From Aphelocoma coerulescens (Eukaryota > Chordata > Aves > Passeriformes > Corvidae): 64,000 nucleotides of DNA. Positions 49,901 through 63,000 of this stretch are shown one piece after another (position 1 is the first letter of the stretch; the number at the start of each line of letters is the position of its first letter). The notes below the pieces were generated by a model, which saw nothing but the letters and a program-made list of their open reading frames with translations, was not told the origin of the DNA and searched no databases. The stretch covers positions 54,062,214-54,126,213 of the forward strand of contig NC_091017.1 of the NCBI RefSeq assembly GCF_041296385.1, written 5' to 3'. The position numbers were made by a program, and so were the translations under genes.

Positions 49901-51567
49901 TTCTTTGGTACACCTTATTATGTACACAAGTCCTCTTGTTTTATCTGTATGTAAAGTTTGTCCTTCCTACAGAATTACTACATAAAAGTTCTACAGAGAG
50001 GATAAACAACAGTAATGGAGCTTGTGTTTTTTTCCTATACATGTATAATGAACTTAATCCAAAATTGTAATGGGAATCAGCAATTAGGCAGCAAGCCACC
50101 CTTTCCCAGCCTGCACTAAGCATGGTGTTGACCCTATTTAAAGAGCAGTCCAAAGAGACTAGGAAACTGAAAATCCCAAAGAGAAAGAAGTGCTTCTGAC
50201 AGGCATTGTCTCTAACAGGGTTGAAATGCTGAAGTTCTGATAGCAAAGAAGTCAGAGTGGCAGTGTACTAACCTCCAACTGAGTTGATATCTACAGTGCT
50301 TTGGGTGGCCAAAACCTTTTTATTGGGTTGTATATAATGCAGGGTTAAGTTCTCCATAGAATTCATATAGACTGCTAAAGAGATTGCATTTTGTAATATG
50401 AATATATGGATTACAAGCAAAATAAATTCAGTCTTTGAAAAAGTTCTGGCCAAAATATCAATTTCACTTGTCATGGGGAAAACCACGTATGAGGTAAATC
50501 CAGTGAAGGTGCATATCAAGTACCTTTGCAGAAAGTTTGCGCTTCTCCGACTTTCCAGCACTCACATGCAGCCTTTAAAACCTGCTCACTCTCATTCTAC
50601 CCACATGTGTCTACGATAATATGATTAACTTTTGTCTGAGAGTATATACCAGAAGCAATCCTAAATCGGTGGTAGATTACATCCATGAGCAAATATTTGC
50701 TCCATTAACTCTAGTAATGATTGAAGGTGTTTGGGCATCAGGAGTCTTACTATTTTTGAGAGACAGGGCTTTTTCAGTACTTTAAAGGTCAAACTCAGTC
50801 TGACAGTGGAGAACACAAATTCTGAAGTTTGCAGAGAGTGCTCCCAATTTTCTGACCTTTGAAGCTGTGAGCTGTTCAAGTACCACAGCTTATCCCAGTT
50901 TTATTTGCGGCCTGTAGGGAGAGGTAAGGGTTTCACCTACTCTTTTAAGCAGAGTGTTTTGTGCTTGACCCCTTCCCACTTACAGAAAAATGTGCATTTA
51001 TCAATTTTGAACCAAAAATTCATGAGTAAGTTGACCAGGTACCTATCCATTGTAATATCATTCATACATTGTGATAACTCTGGTATTTGAAAATAGAATT
51101 ATAAAACAGTTCATCAGAATATAAACCCCTTTCTTTTTGTTTATCAGGGAAAAAAATTGTAATATCTGCAGACTGAAAAACTGACTATATTTTTCTATTA
51201 GACCTTCATTTTATACTGCATTTATTGCCTTGGCCACATGGATGTGCTAAATCAGTTGGCACATTCAGTTTGCTGGGGCGATTGATTCCTCTTTTCAAAA
51301 AATGCATAGTGAATTATGGTCACAATTTAACATATTTTTATTGTTGCTTTGGTGAGGCAGTTAAACATTTGTTTAACACCTGTTCATGCTAAAATTCTGT
51401 GGAATAGCTTGTAAAAGACTATAAAATACATAATATAATTTAGAAGTCTGATTGTACCCTTTGTTTCATGTGCACATTATTTCAAGTTCATCTATTGGTC
51501 TTTCAGTACTGAAATGGAGCTTATAGGTGGTGGACAGACTTTTTAACAGGCCCTGTTGGGGTAGCAC
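46943..51567. other. AT-rich unique sequence, no gene recognised
   Basis: No exon or transposon could be supported. A poly(A) run at 47911-47925 is followed closely by a C-run cluster at 47942-47966. The rest has short open frames only. Confidence 0.55.
47942..47966 (-). repeat. G-quadruplex-forming motif
   Basis: On the minus strand there are four G runs of 5, 6, 5 and 6 bases separated by single bases. This satisfies the usual G3+N1-7 quadruplex pattern with very short loops, a highly stable type. It is isolated in AT-rich DNA, 16 bp from a 15-base poly(A) run. Confidence 0.85.
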
Positions 51568-51825
51568 ATTGAGTAATGATTTTAAATTTTAAAAAGGGTA
51601 GATTTAAATTGGATGTAAGAAGGAAATTTTTTACAATGAGGTTGGATCCTGGAGCAGGTTGCCCAGAGGTGTGGTAGATTCCTGATACTGGGAAAGATTC
51701 ATGGTCAGGTTGGACAGGACTCTGAGCAGCCCAGTCTAGTCGGAGATGTCCCTGTTTATTGCAGGAGGGTTGGACTAGATGACCTTTAAATGCTCCAACC
51801 CATACTATTCTATGACTCTGGGATT
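51568..51825 (+). mobile_element. CR1 LINE 3' end
   Basis: This 5'-truncated CR1 has GGAGCAGGTTGCCCAGAG, CATGGTCAGGTTGGACAGG, AGGGTTGGACTAGATGACC and CCATACTATTCTATGACTCT, ending at a CTGGGATTTAG terminus. It is diverged but clear. It contains no open frame. Confidence 0.88.
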
Positions 51826-54800
51826 TAGAATGCAGAAATATTTTCTTCTTTTTTAATTTCTTGTTCTAATGAATCAGATCCATATAATTGTCTATATAGA
51901 GCCAGAGTTTTGTGTTTCTTTGAAAGTGATCAGGTCAAAAATATCATGAATAACTTTAAGAATATATTAAAGGTAATTTTTACAATACAAAACTGTGGAA
52001 TAGGTTGTAATTTTTGCAGGTTTCATTCACCTAAACTTTCTAATATTGTGGGTTATGAAAATGAAATTATTGCAGATCATGAACTAATATCCATGTTAAT
52101 ATTTGCTTATAAATCATGATAAAGTAGAGGTGAAAGTCACATTTTCAAATATACTCTTCCTCAGCAGTATTCAAGGACATGTTGTACAAATGGGAACAAA
52201 TATTTATGTTAAAACTGCAATATGTGAGGATAAAATTATTCCATTCATCTGTGAACTCACAATTAAGAGGGATCATGTATAGAAGTGCCTCATGCAGAAA
52301 GTGAATAAATTAAGAACTATAATGGGAATACTGTGAACTCATATGGCTGTGCTGTAAAATATTTATGATAAGTTATACATTTAGCATTTTATTGTAATTT
52401 TAAGACAAATTTAAATTTGTATCAAATTTCCTGTCTGTATTCCAAGACATGAGCTCTGCATAGAGAAGATAAAATCTCAACTGTGTTGGAATAAATTTGG
52501 TTGTATGCAAACATATGACCATTAGCTCTTTTGAATAATGAAATATGGCATGCTGGTATGGTTGATATGCAAAGAGAGGAAGAATACACAGAGACACATA
52601 GTGGGGACAGGATGCCTCAATGCATGAACCACAGGACTGCTTCTCACACCTCAAAGTGATGTAGAAGAGACAATGAGTCGCCTCAGCAATAAAGACAGAT
52701 TAATGGTGTCCCTTCTTCTATAACTCACTGGGGAAGTTTCAACCGCTGCCCTCTGCAGTAGTCCTCAGTCCAGGACAAGCTAGCTATGAAGTTGTAAGAG
52801 GGAGTCTTATAATAAGAACCAGGAGATAATGTGTCATCTGCACCAACCCATGACCGGAATATAAATTTACTGCAGGTAGGTGCTATGTAATTCACTGCGC
52901 CATAAGTGTGTATCTAAACACATTGATTCACCTCTCTTTAAACCAAGTCAAAGCCAAGAAACATCTCCTATAGGGAAGCACTCCAGTATATGGACCATAA
53001 TTGCAGTGGTTCTCCAAAGACCCTTTTTGAAGAAGTGATCCACAAGCTGTGTGATGGTTCTTCAGCTGCTGTAGGAGCATGTCTGCACTCAGGACCATCT
53101 GCCCTGATGCAAGTAAGGCTGCAGTCCAGACAGCTCAGCCTGAGAAACCTCTGCAGCTCTAGGGCACAGCTTGACTGATTTTAAACCAGAAATGTGCTGG
53201 CATGCAAATCCTGTTCATGTCTGCTGCAAAATCAGTTGATTTATTATAGGCATTCTCCAGGCTGTGGTTTGCATAAGTAAAATATGAAGAACTTTCATTA
53301 CCCTGAGTATCCATTAGCTTTCAAGTAAAATGTTGTTTCCTAAGGCAAAGAAAAACTAAGGGAAACAAGGTTTAGGAACTAAGTAACAAAATATAAGGCC
53401 ACTGTAAAAGTTAAAGGACAGGACACTTTCACCTTTGTACTTCAAATGATATGCAAAGGGGAATCCACCAAAAATGTGAGAAAGAGTTTGCCTTGGAGAA
53501 TGAAAGTCCTTTAAGGAAGGTTCAGATGGGAGCTGGAACAACTTCTCCCACTGTGATGCATAAATTGGTGGCCACAGATCGCTGCAGGCTGCTCTATTCC
53601 TGGTCACCTCTGAGCCATGAAGGTCTGCAGGTGTCAGCTATAGCAGAATTGTCATAAGAGACAAGAATTTTTAATGGTTTTTTTTTTCACAGTTCTCTGG
53701 TATTTTTCTGGTTAACTGTCCTTCACTATTGAGTCACTATTATAATGATGACCCTAATTCAATAGCATCAAATTAGAAGTGGCATGCAGCTCATTGCTAC
53801 CTTGAGTATCATATAATGGTTAGAGACAATTAAATATCTTGTAAAACAAGTTAAATTCTATCTGCCCTACACACAGGTGCATATTTTTCATATTACTTAT
53901 CCTTTCCATATAAGCCTTTCTTTTGCTAAGAAGCTCTCTGTCACCAATTATTCTCCAATCATGGGTGCCTGATGGCATGATACTGACCCAGTAGTTCATG
54001 CTCAAGATATTTAGATTTTTTTATAATTATTATGAATATTATTTTCTTATTACATTTTTTTTTTCCTCCTAAAGCTCAACTGCCTCTTCAGCAGCTGCAC
54101 GCCAATTACCTCTACTGACATTGCAAGGTGCTTATTAGGCCTCAGGTCTGACAGTCTCTGAAGAACTCAATTAGTTGTTCTACTTAATCTCATTTACTTC
54201 ACAGCTTCTCTAACCAGGAGCCTCCAAATGCAAAACTTCTCAGAGCATAATAAGAAGTAGGTGTTGATTTTTCAGAAAAAAAAATATAAAAATAACTGTC
54301 AGGACAGCATCAGGTTCCAAAATGCTTTTAATAATAAGAGCTAGATGGCTCAGCCTCCTTTTACAAGTACTAAAACCACAAGAAGCTTCATTTCGTACTT
54401 GCAGGGTTACAATTGTTCTGGTGCATAAGCAGGTACAAGACCCTACTAAAGCTTTTCCAGCAGCAGAGACACTTATATCTCTCACTGCTTTGTGTTTGCC
54501 AGTGCCTCATTAGCTACATGCTCACAGTTGCCATTCCCTTCATCCAGGTGCTCACAGCTTTTCCCTCCCCTCCTCAGCTGCTTATTTCTACAAAGCTTTT
54601 AAGAACTTAATTACTTTTGAAAGTTTTTCCACCTGTCAAAATTGGATTGCAATTAGTCAATGAATTCAAATGTTATCAAAGGGGGAAGAAAGAGGCTGAC
54701 AATGTAATTACACAACTCTTGTTTTTGTTGGCAATCAGGTTAAAAATCTTGAAGAAAAATGATGGAACTGGGAAAGCACATTAGTGAAAGTAGAATAAAT

Positions 54801-56892
54801 GTCTGATAGTTAAAGGGAATTCAAGGATAAACTTGTTCTCAGAAGCCAAATGCTATAAAGCCCAGTTTTAACTGTATTTCTAGCTGTTGAAATTCCTATT
54901 TGTTTGGTCTGCTAAAAGAGAGCTGAGAATTCTTCAAACTCCCTCTTGAGTTATGCAAAAGGTAAGTTTAATGCTTCAACAGTCTAAAACAGATAAAAAA
55001 AGACAGAGATAATAATGATTGATACCTGTCTCCATGTAGGTATCATCTTGCTATTTCACAGTAATTTGGAGGATTTAACAGGTCACATTCTTAGACCCTT
55101 GACTGCATTACTATCTAATAAGGAAAAACTGCCCAATTCCTCCATATATTTTAAAACAAAACTTCCAGTTGGCTGATAAAGAGCTAAAGATAGTACCTTC
55201 AACTGGCTTTTTATTGGATATAATTGTACCTTTAAAAATACTGTATATAAATATATATAAAAGATTTATATAAAATATATGTATAAAGGTAACATATGTA
55301 AAGATGTAATATGCATCTATATATAGTATGTGTACATACACACCTGTATAAATCTTTTTGAAATTCTTATTACTCAAGGGGAAGAGTAGTAAGTGCAATA
55401 AATATTGCAACAGTAGTCCTGCATCAAACTGAGGCTTACAACCTTATGCATCATATGCAGGCTGAAATCTGCATTATTTATGGACTCAAGATACATGGCA
55501 TGATATAAGGAAGAGATAGCTAGGACTCAGATGTTCTAAGCATTGAGGAGCCAGAAATGCTTAAATTTTCATTTATAAGTGTGAAGAATTATTATTAATA
55601 ACTGCTGTTCAGATAAATTATATGAGTATAGTTGACTGTGAGGGGCTCTTCACAAAAAGCTTGCACTGACTCCTAAATTGACATTGTCCATAAACAGTTT
55701 TTTCTAAGTGTTTTTTTCTGTTACAAAATAGACTGTAGATTGTATTCAGCTATAGATGTGTTTGAAGTGCTACTAATGGCTTATGCCAAGAACAGTAAGT
55801 AACAAACACTTTGTAAAATCCAACATAATTTCTAGTATCTTTGAAAAAGATACCATGTAACCCTCCTAGGACATTATCTAAGCAAACATTTTTCCACCTC
55901 CCCTGAAAAGAATGCAACATAGCTTGTTTTTCCCTTCTCCTGAAATTGTACATTTTACTTTCCAAAGTTGTTTCCAAGTCTGGAGAAACGTGAGCTCAGA
56001 CTGGGGTTCAGCTCTGATTATTCTGCAAAAAAGTAGGTCTGCATATTTTACTTTTTATCTGTACCTTTCACAAAATGTGAATTATAGTTTTGAAAAATTC
56101 AGCTTGCAGCCATCTTCAGCAAATAATGGGAACCATCTGTACTGATTGGTATGGAAATCAAAACTAATTGATCCTGCCATTTTTGAGCCTTTTACAGAAC
56201 ATGAAAATAGACAATATTATGCTTTCTAGAGCTAATCAAAACTGTGCCTCAAATTACTCAGTGGCAGATTATTAAAAATATTTGGATCCTATTTTCACAG
56301 TTAAAAGATCTAGATTCACAAAGTGCAAAGAAATTATGTTTCTTAGTTAATGGAGTCTGCTGGCAGAGTGTGAAAAAATATATCTAAACACTAGTAAAAA
56401 TAAATTACTATACTTTTTTCCTCTCTATATAATTTCTCTCCAGGTTTTTTTCCTCCCTATACCTTCTTAGCCTAGATCTCTTCCATATTTTTCCCAGTCA
56501 ACAGCTCTTCACTGAATAGAAGGAAGCGTTGCTGACCCTACACAGAAATTTTTTGATGATGAGAGATCTCATCTAAAGGCAGCAGTATGCCTGTGAAAAT
56601 CACAATGTAGTTTTAGGGCTGCAAATTTCTATCTCCTCAGGGAAATAACCACCCTATATATCCTAGTCTGGGATAGGACTGCACATCTTTTCTTTGCTCT
56701 GACTGAGCTTCATTGAATCAGCACAACACTCAAAATGAATCAAACAGTACAAGTTCTAGAAAATATGTATATTTAAGCTGGAACAATATGGACAGAAACA
56801 GAAAGAGGTTTGTGGTTGAATAACAGTTCCCATACCCTGTTAAAGGACAGTATTAATGAGTAAAATTACAGATTTCTTAACCCCCTGAAAAA
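51826..56892. other. AT-rich unique sequence, no gene recognised
   Basis: Nothing codes convincingly here. An AT-rich block of TATA and ATAT units occupies about 55.24-55.34 kb. The 52.65-53.20 kb part is somewhat less AT-rich, but I recognise neither a gene nor a repeat in it. Confidence 0.55.
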
Positions 56893-57010
56893 CAGAATCA
56901 TAGAATGATTTGGTTTGGAAGGGACCTTAGAGATTAGCTAGTTCCAGTCCCCAGTGGTCATTCTTTTCAAACTCTTGACCCTTGCTTAGCCATAGCTCAT
57001 ACACACTTGT
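56893..57010 (-). mobile_element. CR1 LINE 3' terminus, minus strand
   Basis: AGAATCATAGAATGATTTGG followed by TTTGGAAGGGACCTTAGAGA is the reverse complement of a CR1 3' end. Similarity continues weakly to about 57.0 kb. It is a short, truncated copy. Confidence 0.8.
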
Positions 57011-60000
57011 TTTTTGTAACTGAAACACCTCCATTTTTACTACTGAATGATATTAAGGGGACAAGTGTTTGTCCAATTAAAAATAGGATTTTATGATCCT
57101 CTAATGGACGATCATGTATGTGAGAAAATATGCGTTTTTCCTGGATAGTCTGTATTTTTGAGACAGTAAACCATATCAGAAATGCTAGGCTATCTGCTCT
57201 GGAGAAACTGGGAAATCACTGCTTTGAGATTATTTGATACACATAATTTTTCTATTTGATAGTTAAGCAGGGAGTGGTGTTAATCCAAAACCTTCATACA
57301 TATACTCAAAATGAGGAACTAAAAAAATCTAACATTTCCTCATGCCTCCTCATCTGCTGAAGAATGGCATTTGGGTGAATGACCCAGGCCAGAATGAGCC
57401 AAATTAAAATGTATTTATGACTGTCAGCACATTGATGTGAGGAGTATCTGAAATCCAGGCAGGATGTTGTCATCTTTTCCTGAAACCACTTTTTCTCTTT
57501 TTTTTTTTCTTTTTTAACCAGTTAGTAATTTCAAAGATATTTGGATGCACAAACCAACCCCCCTCCCCACCCCCTCCCAAACTGCCAGTTATTTTCTAAT
57601 GTTTTTCATGCACATATGTGACTTGCATCTTACTTTGGCATTGCTTACAAGAGCTCCTAGTTATTTTAATAAGCTTGCTATGACAGTACAAAAGTTCATT
57701 TATCAGTAAACTGCAGAATGTGGGAAAAACACTGCACATAAATGGGAGAATACATAACCATGAAAAGCTAATGATCCTCCCAGGCTGAGCAAGTAATCTT
57801 GATTTTTAAAGCAGGAATGTATGGAGATCTAAAACTCTTTCAGGAAATCCATATGAAGAATCCAGACTGCTGACCTTTCTGCAAGTGCAGAAATATTTTT
57901 TTAAAAAAATTATAATTTCAAATACCTAACATGCTCTTGAAGTATTTAGGTGGATTTAATGAGTCTTAAAAAAAGATTTAATAATTTTTAGTCAATCCAG
58001 AAGACAGAGATATAAATTTTCTAATAGAAGATGGACTGAAAAGCCTTCAGTTAAAGATTTGTGTTTTCGATACCTCCACAAACAGAGATCTCTAAGGGAA
58101 AGTATACCTCAAATATTTGATCAAAGCTTGCCCAAGATTTTCAGCTCACATAGGGAATCTCACTGAAGGTAATCAGATTTCATGTTTGAATGACAGGTAG
58201 AGGGACCTCACCCTAAAACTGTTGGGTTTTTTTTAAAAGATAAAAGGGAGAAAGGCATAATTTCTGAAACCTAAGATACATCTGTGGGAAAAAAAAATGA
58301 GGACTGAGATACAATGTAATGTTGGCTGCTCTAAAATGGAAATAGAGACAAGATATATTTATATGAAACTTTGAAAGGAATTATTCATCCAAAATCAACA
58401 CCATTGTAAAATTCATAATAGATTTGCAACTAAAATGATGCAGATTTGATTCTCCAGCTCTGATTACCCAGCATGTTTATGGGATAGTATGTCAGGTTTT
58501 CTGAAATGGTTGCAGTGACAGTGGAGTGCCTCATTGCTACAGCTATGCCTTAATTGCTGAAAATTATTAATTGAAGGAAACCTTAGGATAATGTGTCTTA
58601 ATGAATAAGGAGTACAGAAAATACCTCAGTGAGAAGCCATTCTTGAATTATTAAGTCAAACTAGACAGAAAATATTCACCAAAAAATATGTTCTGTTTTC
58701 CCAGCTGGTAAAGGCAAAAATCGTGCATGTAAAAGCCTAGTCTGAACCAAGCTAAATAATTGTTAAAATCCTACTGTGGAAGAAAAGTCTGTGAGTGATT
58801 TCACTTTAGTGTCCCTTCTGGGTACCTGTAGCATTCAAATCAGTAATTTCTTCTTCTGGTAGTTCTCAGGATTAGACACAGCTTAAGCAAATTCAGCTCT
58901 TTCTCTTTGAGTTCAACGGAAGATCAGAGAAATGATTTAAGCCTCTCCGGCTTGAGGAAAAACAAAAGGGTTTGAAATAAATTTGCACCTATTTTGCCCA
59001 GTTCTCTGATTGAATGTCTCTGTATGTATCTAATCCATCCCAGAGTATCTTTGTGTTCTCCAAGAAAAACCATCTCATGTTGTTCCATTAAACTCCCCAA
59101 TTCTAAGTTATGCTGCCATTTCAATGACCACTTAGCTGATGAAAGAGAAAAGTCAGAACAGGGATAAGACTGTTACTGTTAGAAAGGCAAACACATGAAA
59201 CTCAGGACATTTAAGAGTCCTACAGTTCCAGCACATCTTTGTCTACATTTCAGTGATGATCATTTAATGCATATTCTTGCAAAAGGGTGTGTATAAGAAT
59301 AATTGGCAGAATACACTGGAAAAAACTCTATACTTTGGATAGCAATTGAGTGTTCCTTGATCTTTATCTAAATAACAAAAGGGAGGTGAATATCTAAAAT
59401 GTAGATCGTGATCAAATAACTAATTTACAATATAGTAATAATGAAAGAAGGGGTTTTGATAGTGTGACTTTAGCTTTTTTTGCCTTCCTGATTAGGATGA
59501 TGTTAAAATTATACAATGAGTGATGAGTATTTTAATAAATATGATTAATCTATCTCCAAGCTAAATTATTAAAAAAATCTTTTACCCCTTCCCTCCAGCA
59601 TAAATATTTACTAAAATTCAGAAGTTTCTTTTGTGCACTATTCTGAAGAGAAAGAAGGTAAATAGTGCTACTCTATAGTAATTAGAGACCTAGAACTCTC
59701 TTGACTGGGGAAACTGTCCTCATTTGTGAAAAATCACAAGGTCATTTATATATTATTAGTTTCCAGTATCATTTGTGTCCATCTCTGTCAGTGTACCTGA
59801 ATTTTCAACGAACTTTAAAACAAAAAATAACCAACCTCAAACTTATTAAGTTAACCCTTCCAGAAAGCTGCCAACTTAGATGATGCATAACCAATTTCTG
59901 TCACCTAGCACAACTCACTTTTTTCATTCTTTCACAGGTTTATGGTGCTTTAGGTTCCTCTGTGTTTGGGGAAACAAGCAAAGCTTAGAAGCCCCTGATT

Positions 60001-63000
60001 TGATAAGAGGTTTTGAACAATATTTTACTAACTTTTGACAAGATAGCTCAGGGCTAGATCCAATAAAAATGCATTATGCTTCTCCATTGTGAAGCTCTGA
60101 AAAATTGATTTTTATATTGGATTGGACCACTGGCTTGTTAAAGAAACTTAACTTGATAACAACACCCTTTATCCCCTTAGGAGCTATCATTTCATGTTAG
60201 GAAGACTAAAACAGTGCAGCATATATATGGAGTATTATCTAGCCTTGTGGGGTCAAGAAGTTATCTAGCAGCACAGCCTGAGTCACAGGGCTGAGCACTG
60301 GAATAAGAAAGCAGGGCAGAGGGCTCCTCAGGGGACAGAAGGGAAGGAAAGAAATCTTTTCCACTCTAGGATATAAAGTTATAGCAGAGCTCTTTGGCAG
60401 CCACTTAGCAAGGCTAATATTCTCGTTTCCCTATTTATAAAGCCACATTCTTTCATTATTTTCAATTGCCAGGGATACATAAAATAAATATAGACAAGGA
60501 TGAACCTGTCTAATGTAGCTCACTACATTCCTCTCTTCAGTTTGGTAGTCAATATTTGTTATAGCTCTCTGCTCAGACCACTTGAGTACTCTTAATCCAC
60601 TTGAAAAGGCTTGTTTGCTTTATATTATGCTGAGATCAGAATTTCATAGAACACTGCTTCTGGCCCAACCTTCACATAAATAATACAGTTTTAAATCCAT
60701 AAATATGTTCTCATCAAGACTTCACTCCTCATCCAGATTGATTTGTTTTAATATATTTTCTCAATATCTACTTTCTTGAAATCTGATTCCCTTGAAATGT
60801 ACATTGCAAGGAAAGTGTTATGGTAAGAAAGAGTGGGCAGACTCATGTATTTGGTGACGTAAACTCAACAGTAAGAAGAGGATGATTGATTCATTTTTAC
60901 CTTATAAACAGTTTCGAGATCAATTTTCTAATATAATGTTCAATGTATTTATTATCCACAAGGTATTTCTACTGTTAAAAATAGGAGTGGGGTAGACCCT
61001 TGCTTTGATGAATTGATGGCTCAGTGAGAAGATATGAAGAAGGTATGTCTGCTTTTTTCTCTCTCTGAGTGTCCTGGCCAACCCAAATAAAGATGGAAAA
61101 ATGGGTTTCTGATAGGCAAATTTTTTCTCAGCTTTAGAAAATATGGTATGTTTGAGCTTTCCTGGGGAGGCAGGGGATAGACAAAGCAAGGAAGACTTGC
61201 CCTAGGCATAAACTGCATTTACATTCTTGATTTTAATAACATTTGTTTTAAGATTATATATGAGGCAGCAACTCTGAATTGCATATGGAAAGGTTTTAAA
61301 TGATTTCCAGTAGTATAGCTAGCAAATATACTACAACACAAGAAATTTTGCTTCTCCATTTTAAAAAATATAGTTTACCATGAATTTTCAAGCAAACAAG
61401 CGTGGGAAACTTCTTTGTCCTCAGTACTGGAGGAACAAAGCAGGCTAAATGGCAAAACATGGGAATATCACACTTTGGCAAAGTGTCTCCTGCCCCTATT
61501 TGCTATAATACAGAGAGAGAAGAAAATTAGTCCAGCCTGCCTGACTGCCAGGGAAGCTGCAGCTTTCCTGGCTGGCTGGTCTGTTATATAGGTTTCTTAA
61601 TGCAAGGACTGTCAGGCAGGATAGGTCCAAACAAGGAAGGGCACAGACACGCTTCTTTCTCAAGCACCTGGTTACCACTCACAAGAGTATGGACTCGGGC
61701 ATGCTTTGCATTGAAGGGATGAAGAGAGCAACAAGAGCTGGATGCTTAATGAAAGTGAATACAGCTGCTGCTGTCCCTGTATAGCTGTTCTGCTGAGGCC
61801 TAAAAGCCAAGGCATCCAGTGGGGAGGGAAAAAAAGAAAGCAACTCTTGGATACACAGATGCAAAAACTTGCAGATTTAAATGACTAAAATCAGTGTAAC
61901 AATATCTGTTGTTCCAGTTTTATTAAAATCTTATCTGCTTTGCATTCACTCTGTATTTTGAGTATGCAGAGAATGTTTTACAATGTATGTAAGCTCATAC
62001 AGATCATGCAAGGCAGAAGTACAATGTCTTTGAAGAAATTAAACTGTCATTACAGTTAATTTTAAACTCATATCCTAAAATGAATTTATATTTTATGGTA
62101 AATTAAGAGAAAGAGAGTCTATTCCTTTTGAGACTAGTGGTGATCTTTCCCAAATTCATTTGCTGCAGAAACATTATTTCACGTTCAGTGTAATTCTATC
62201 AGGTATACTATACTTGGGTATAATAGCTGGGAGAGTGCAAGAAAACAACTCATGAATCTTTTGTAGATTACGTTTATCCTTTCTCTCAGAGCTACATGGA
62301 TCTTGCCTGCCCTCAGCTGGATTTATGAAGGGTTCATTGAAAAGTGGTGGTGAGAAATGTATTTGAAAATCAATGATATATCATGTTGTATAAGAAATAA
62401 TCTTTTCAGTCTCACCAATGCCATTATGTTATAGCTAGCAGAGAACAGAGTTCTTTCAGGGAATTTCTGAAGCTAAAAAAACCACAGTAGCAGAAATAAT
62501 GAAAATGAAGGAGGACCAAACAAAATGCTTGACTAAACAACCCAGTAAAAGAATAGACTTTCTGGTCCTAACTGTGAATAGGACAAAAAATGCCTTTATT
62601 CCAACTGAGTCAAATACCATCTATTTTGCTGTCTTCTGGATATATGAGGTTTCCTTCAGCCCCTGAAAGGGAAAATCTCTATAGAATGACAGAGCACTTT
62701 GTGAAGCAGCAGTGGTCAGAGCCGTTCTGCTGAAAAATACATTCACTGGGCAACACCCCGAAAAGCAACCAAAGGCTGTATGTTCTGTGTTAAATATGTT
62801 TCTCTAAAGTTCTGAGAATAAACAGACAAAAAGCCCAGCTAAACTGTAATGATAATCACCTGTTTTGTACTAAAAAATACCAGTTGCCAAGAAGGTCAGA
62901 CTGATACTTAAAAATTAATGAATCAGCCTTGTACTCCTTATATTTTCTCTCCTTCCCACATCTCATTCCTTGTTATCCTATGAAAAAGTCATGCATTGAT

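Noticed and set aside
60250..60270. TAGCAGCACA as a miR-15/16-like site
   Set aside because: Only ten bases match; the rest of the mature microRNA and a hairpin precursor are absent.
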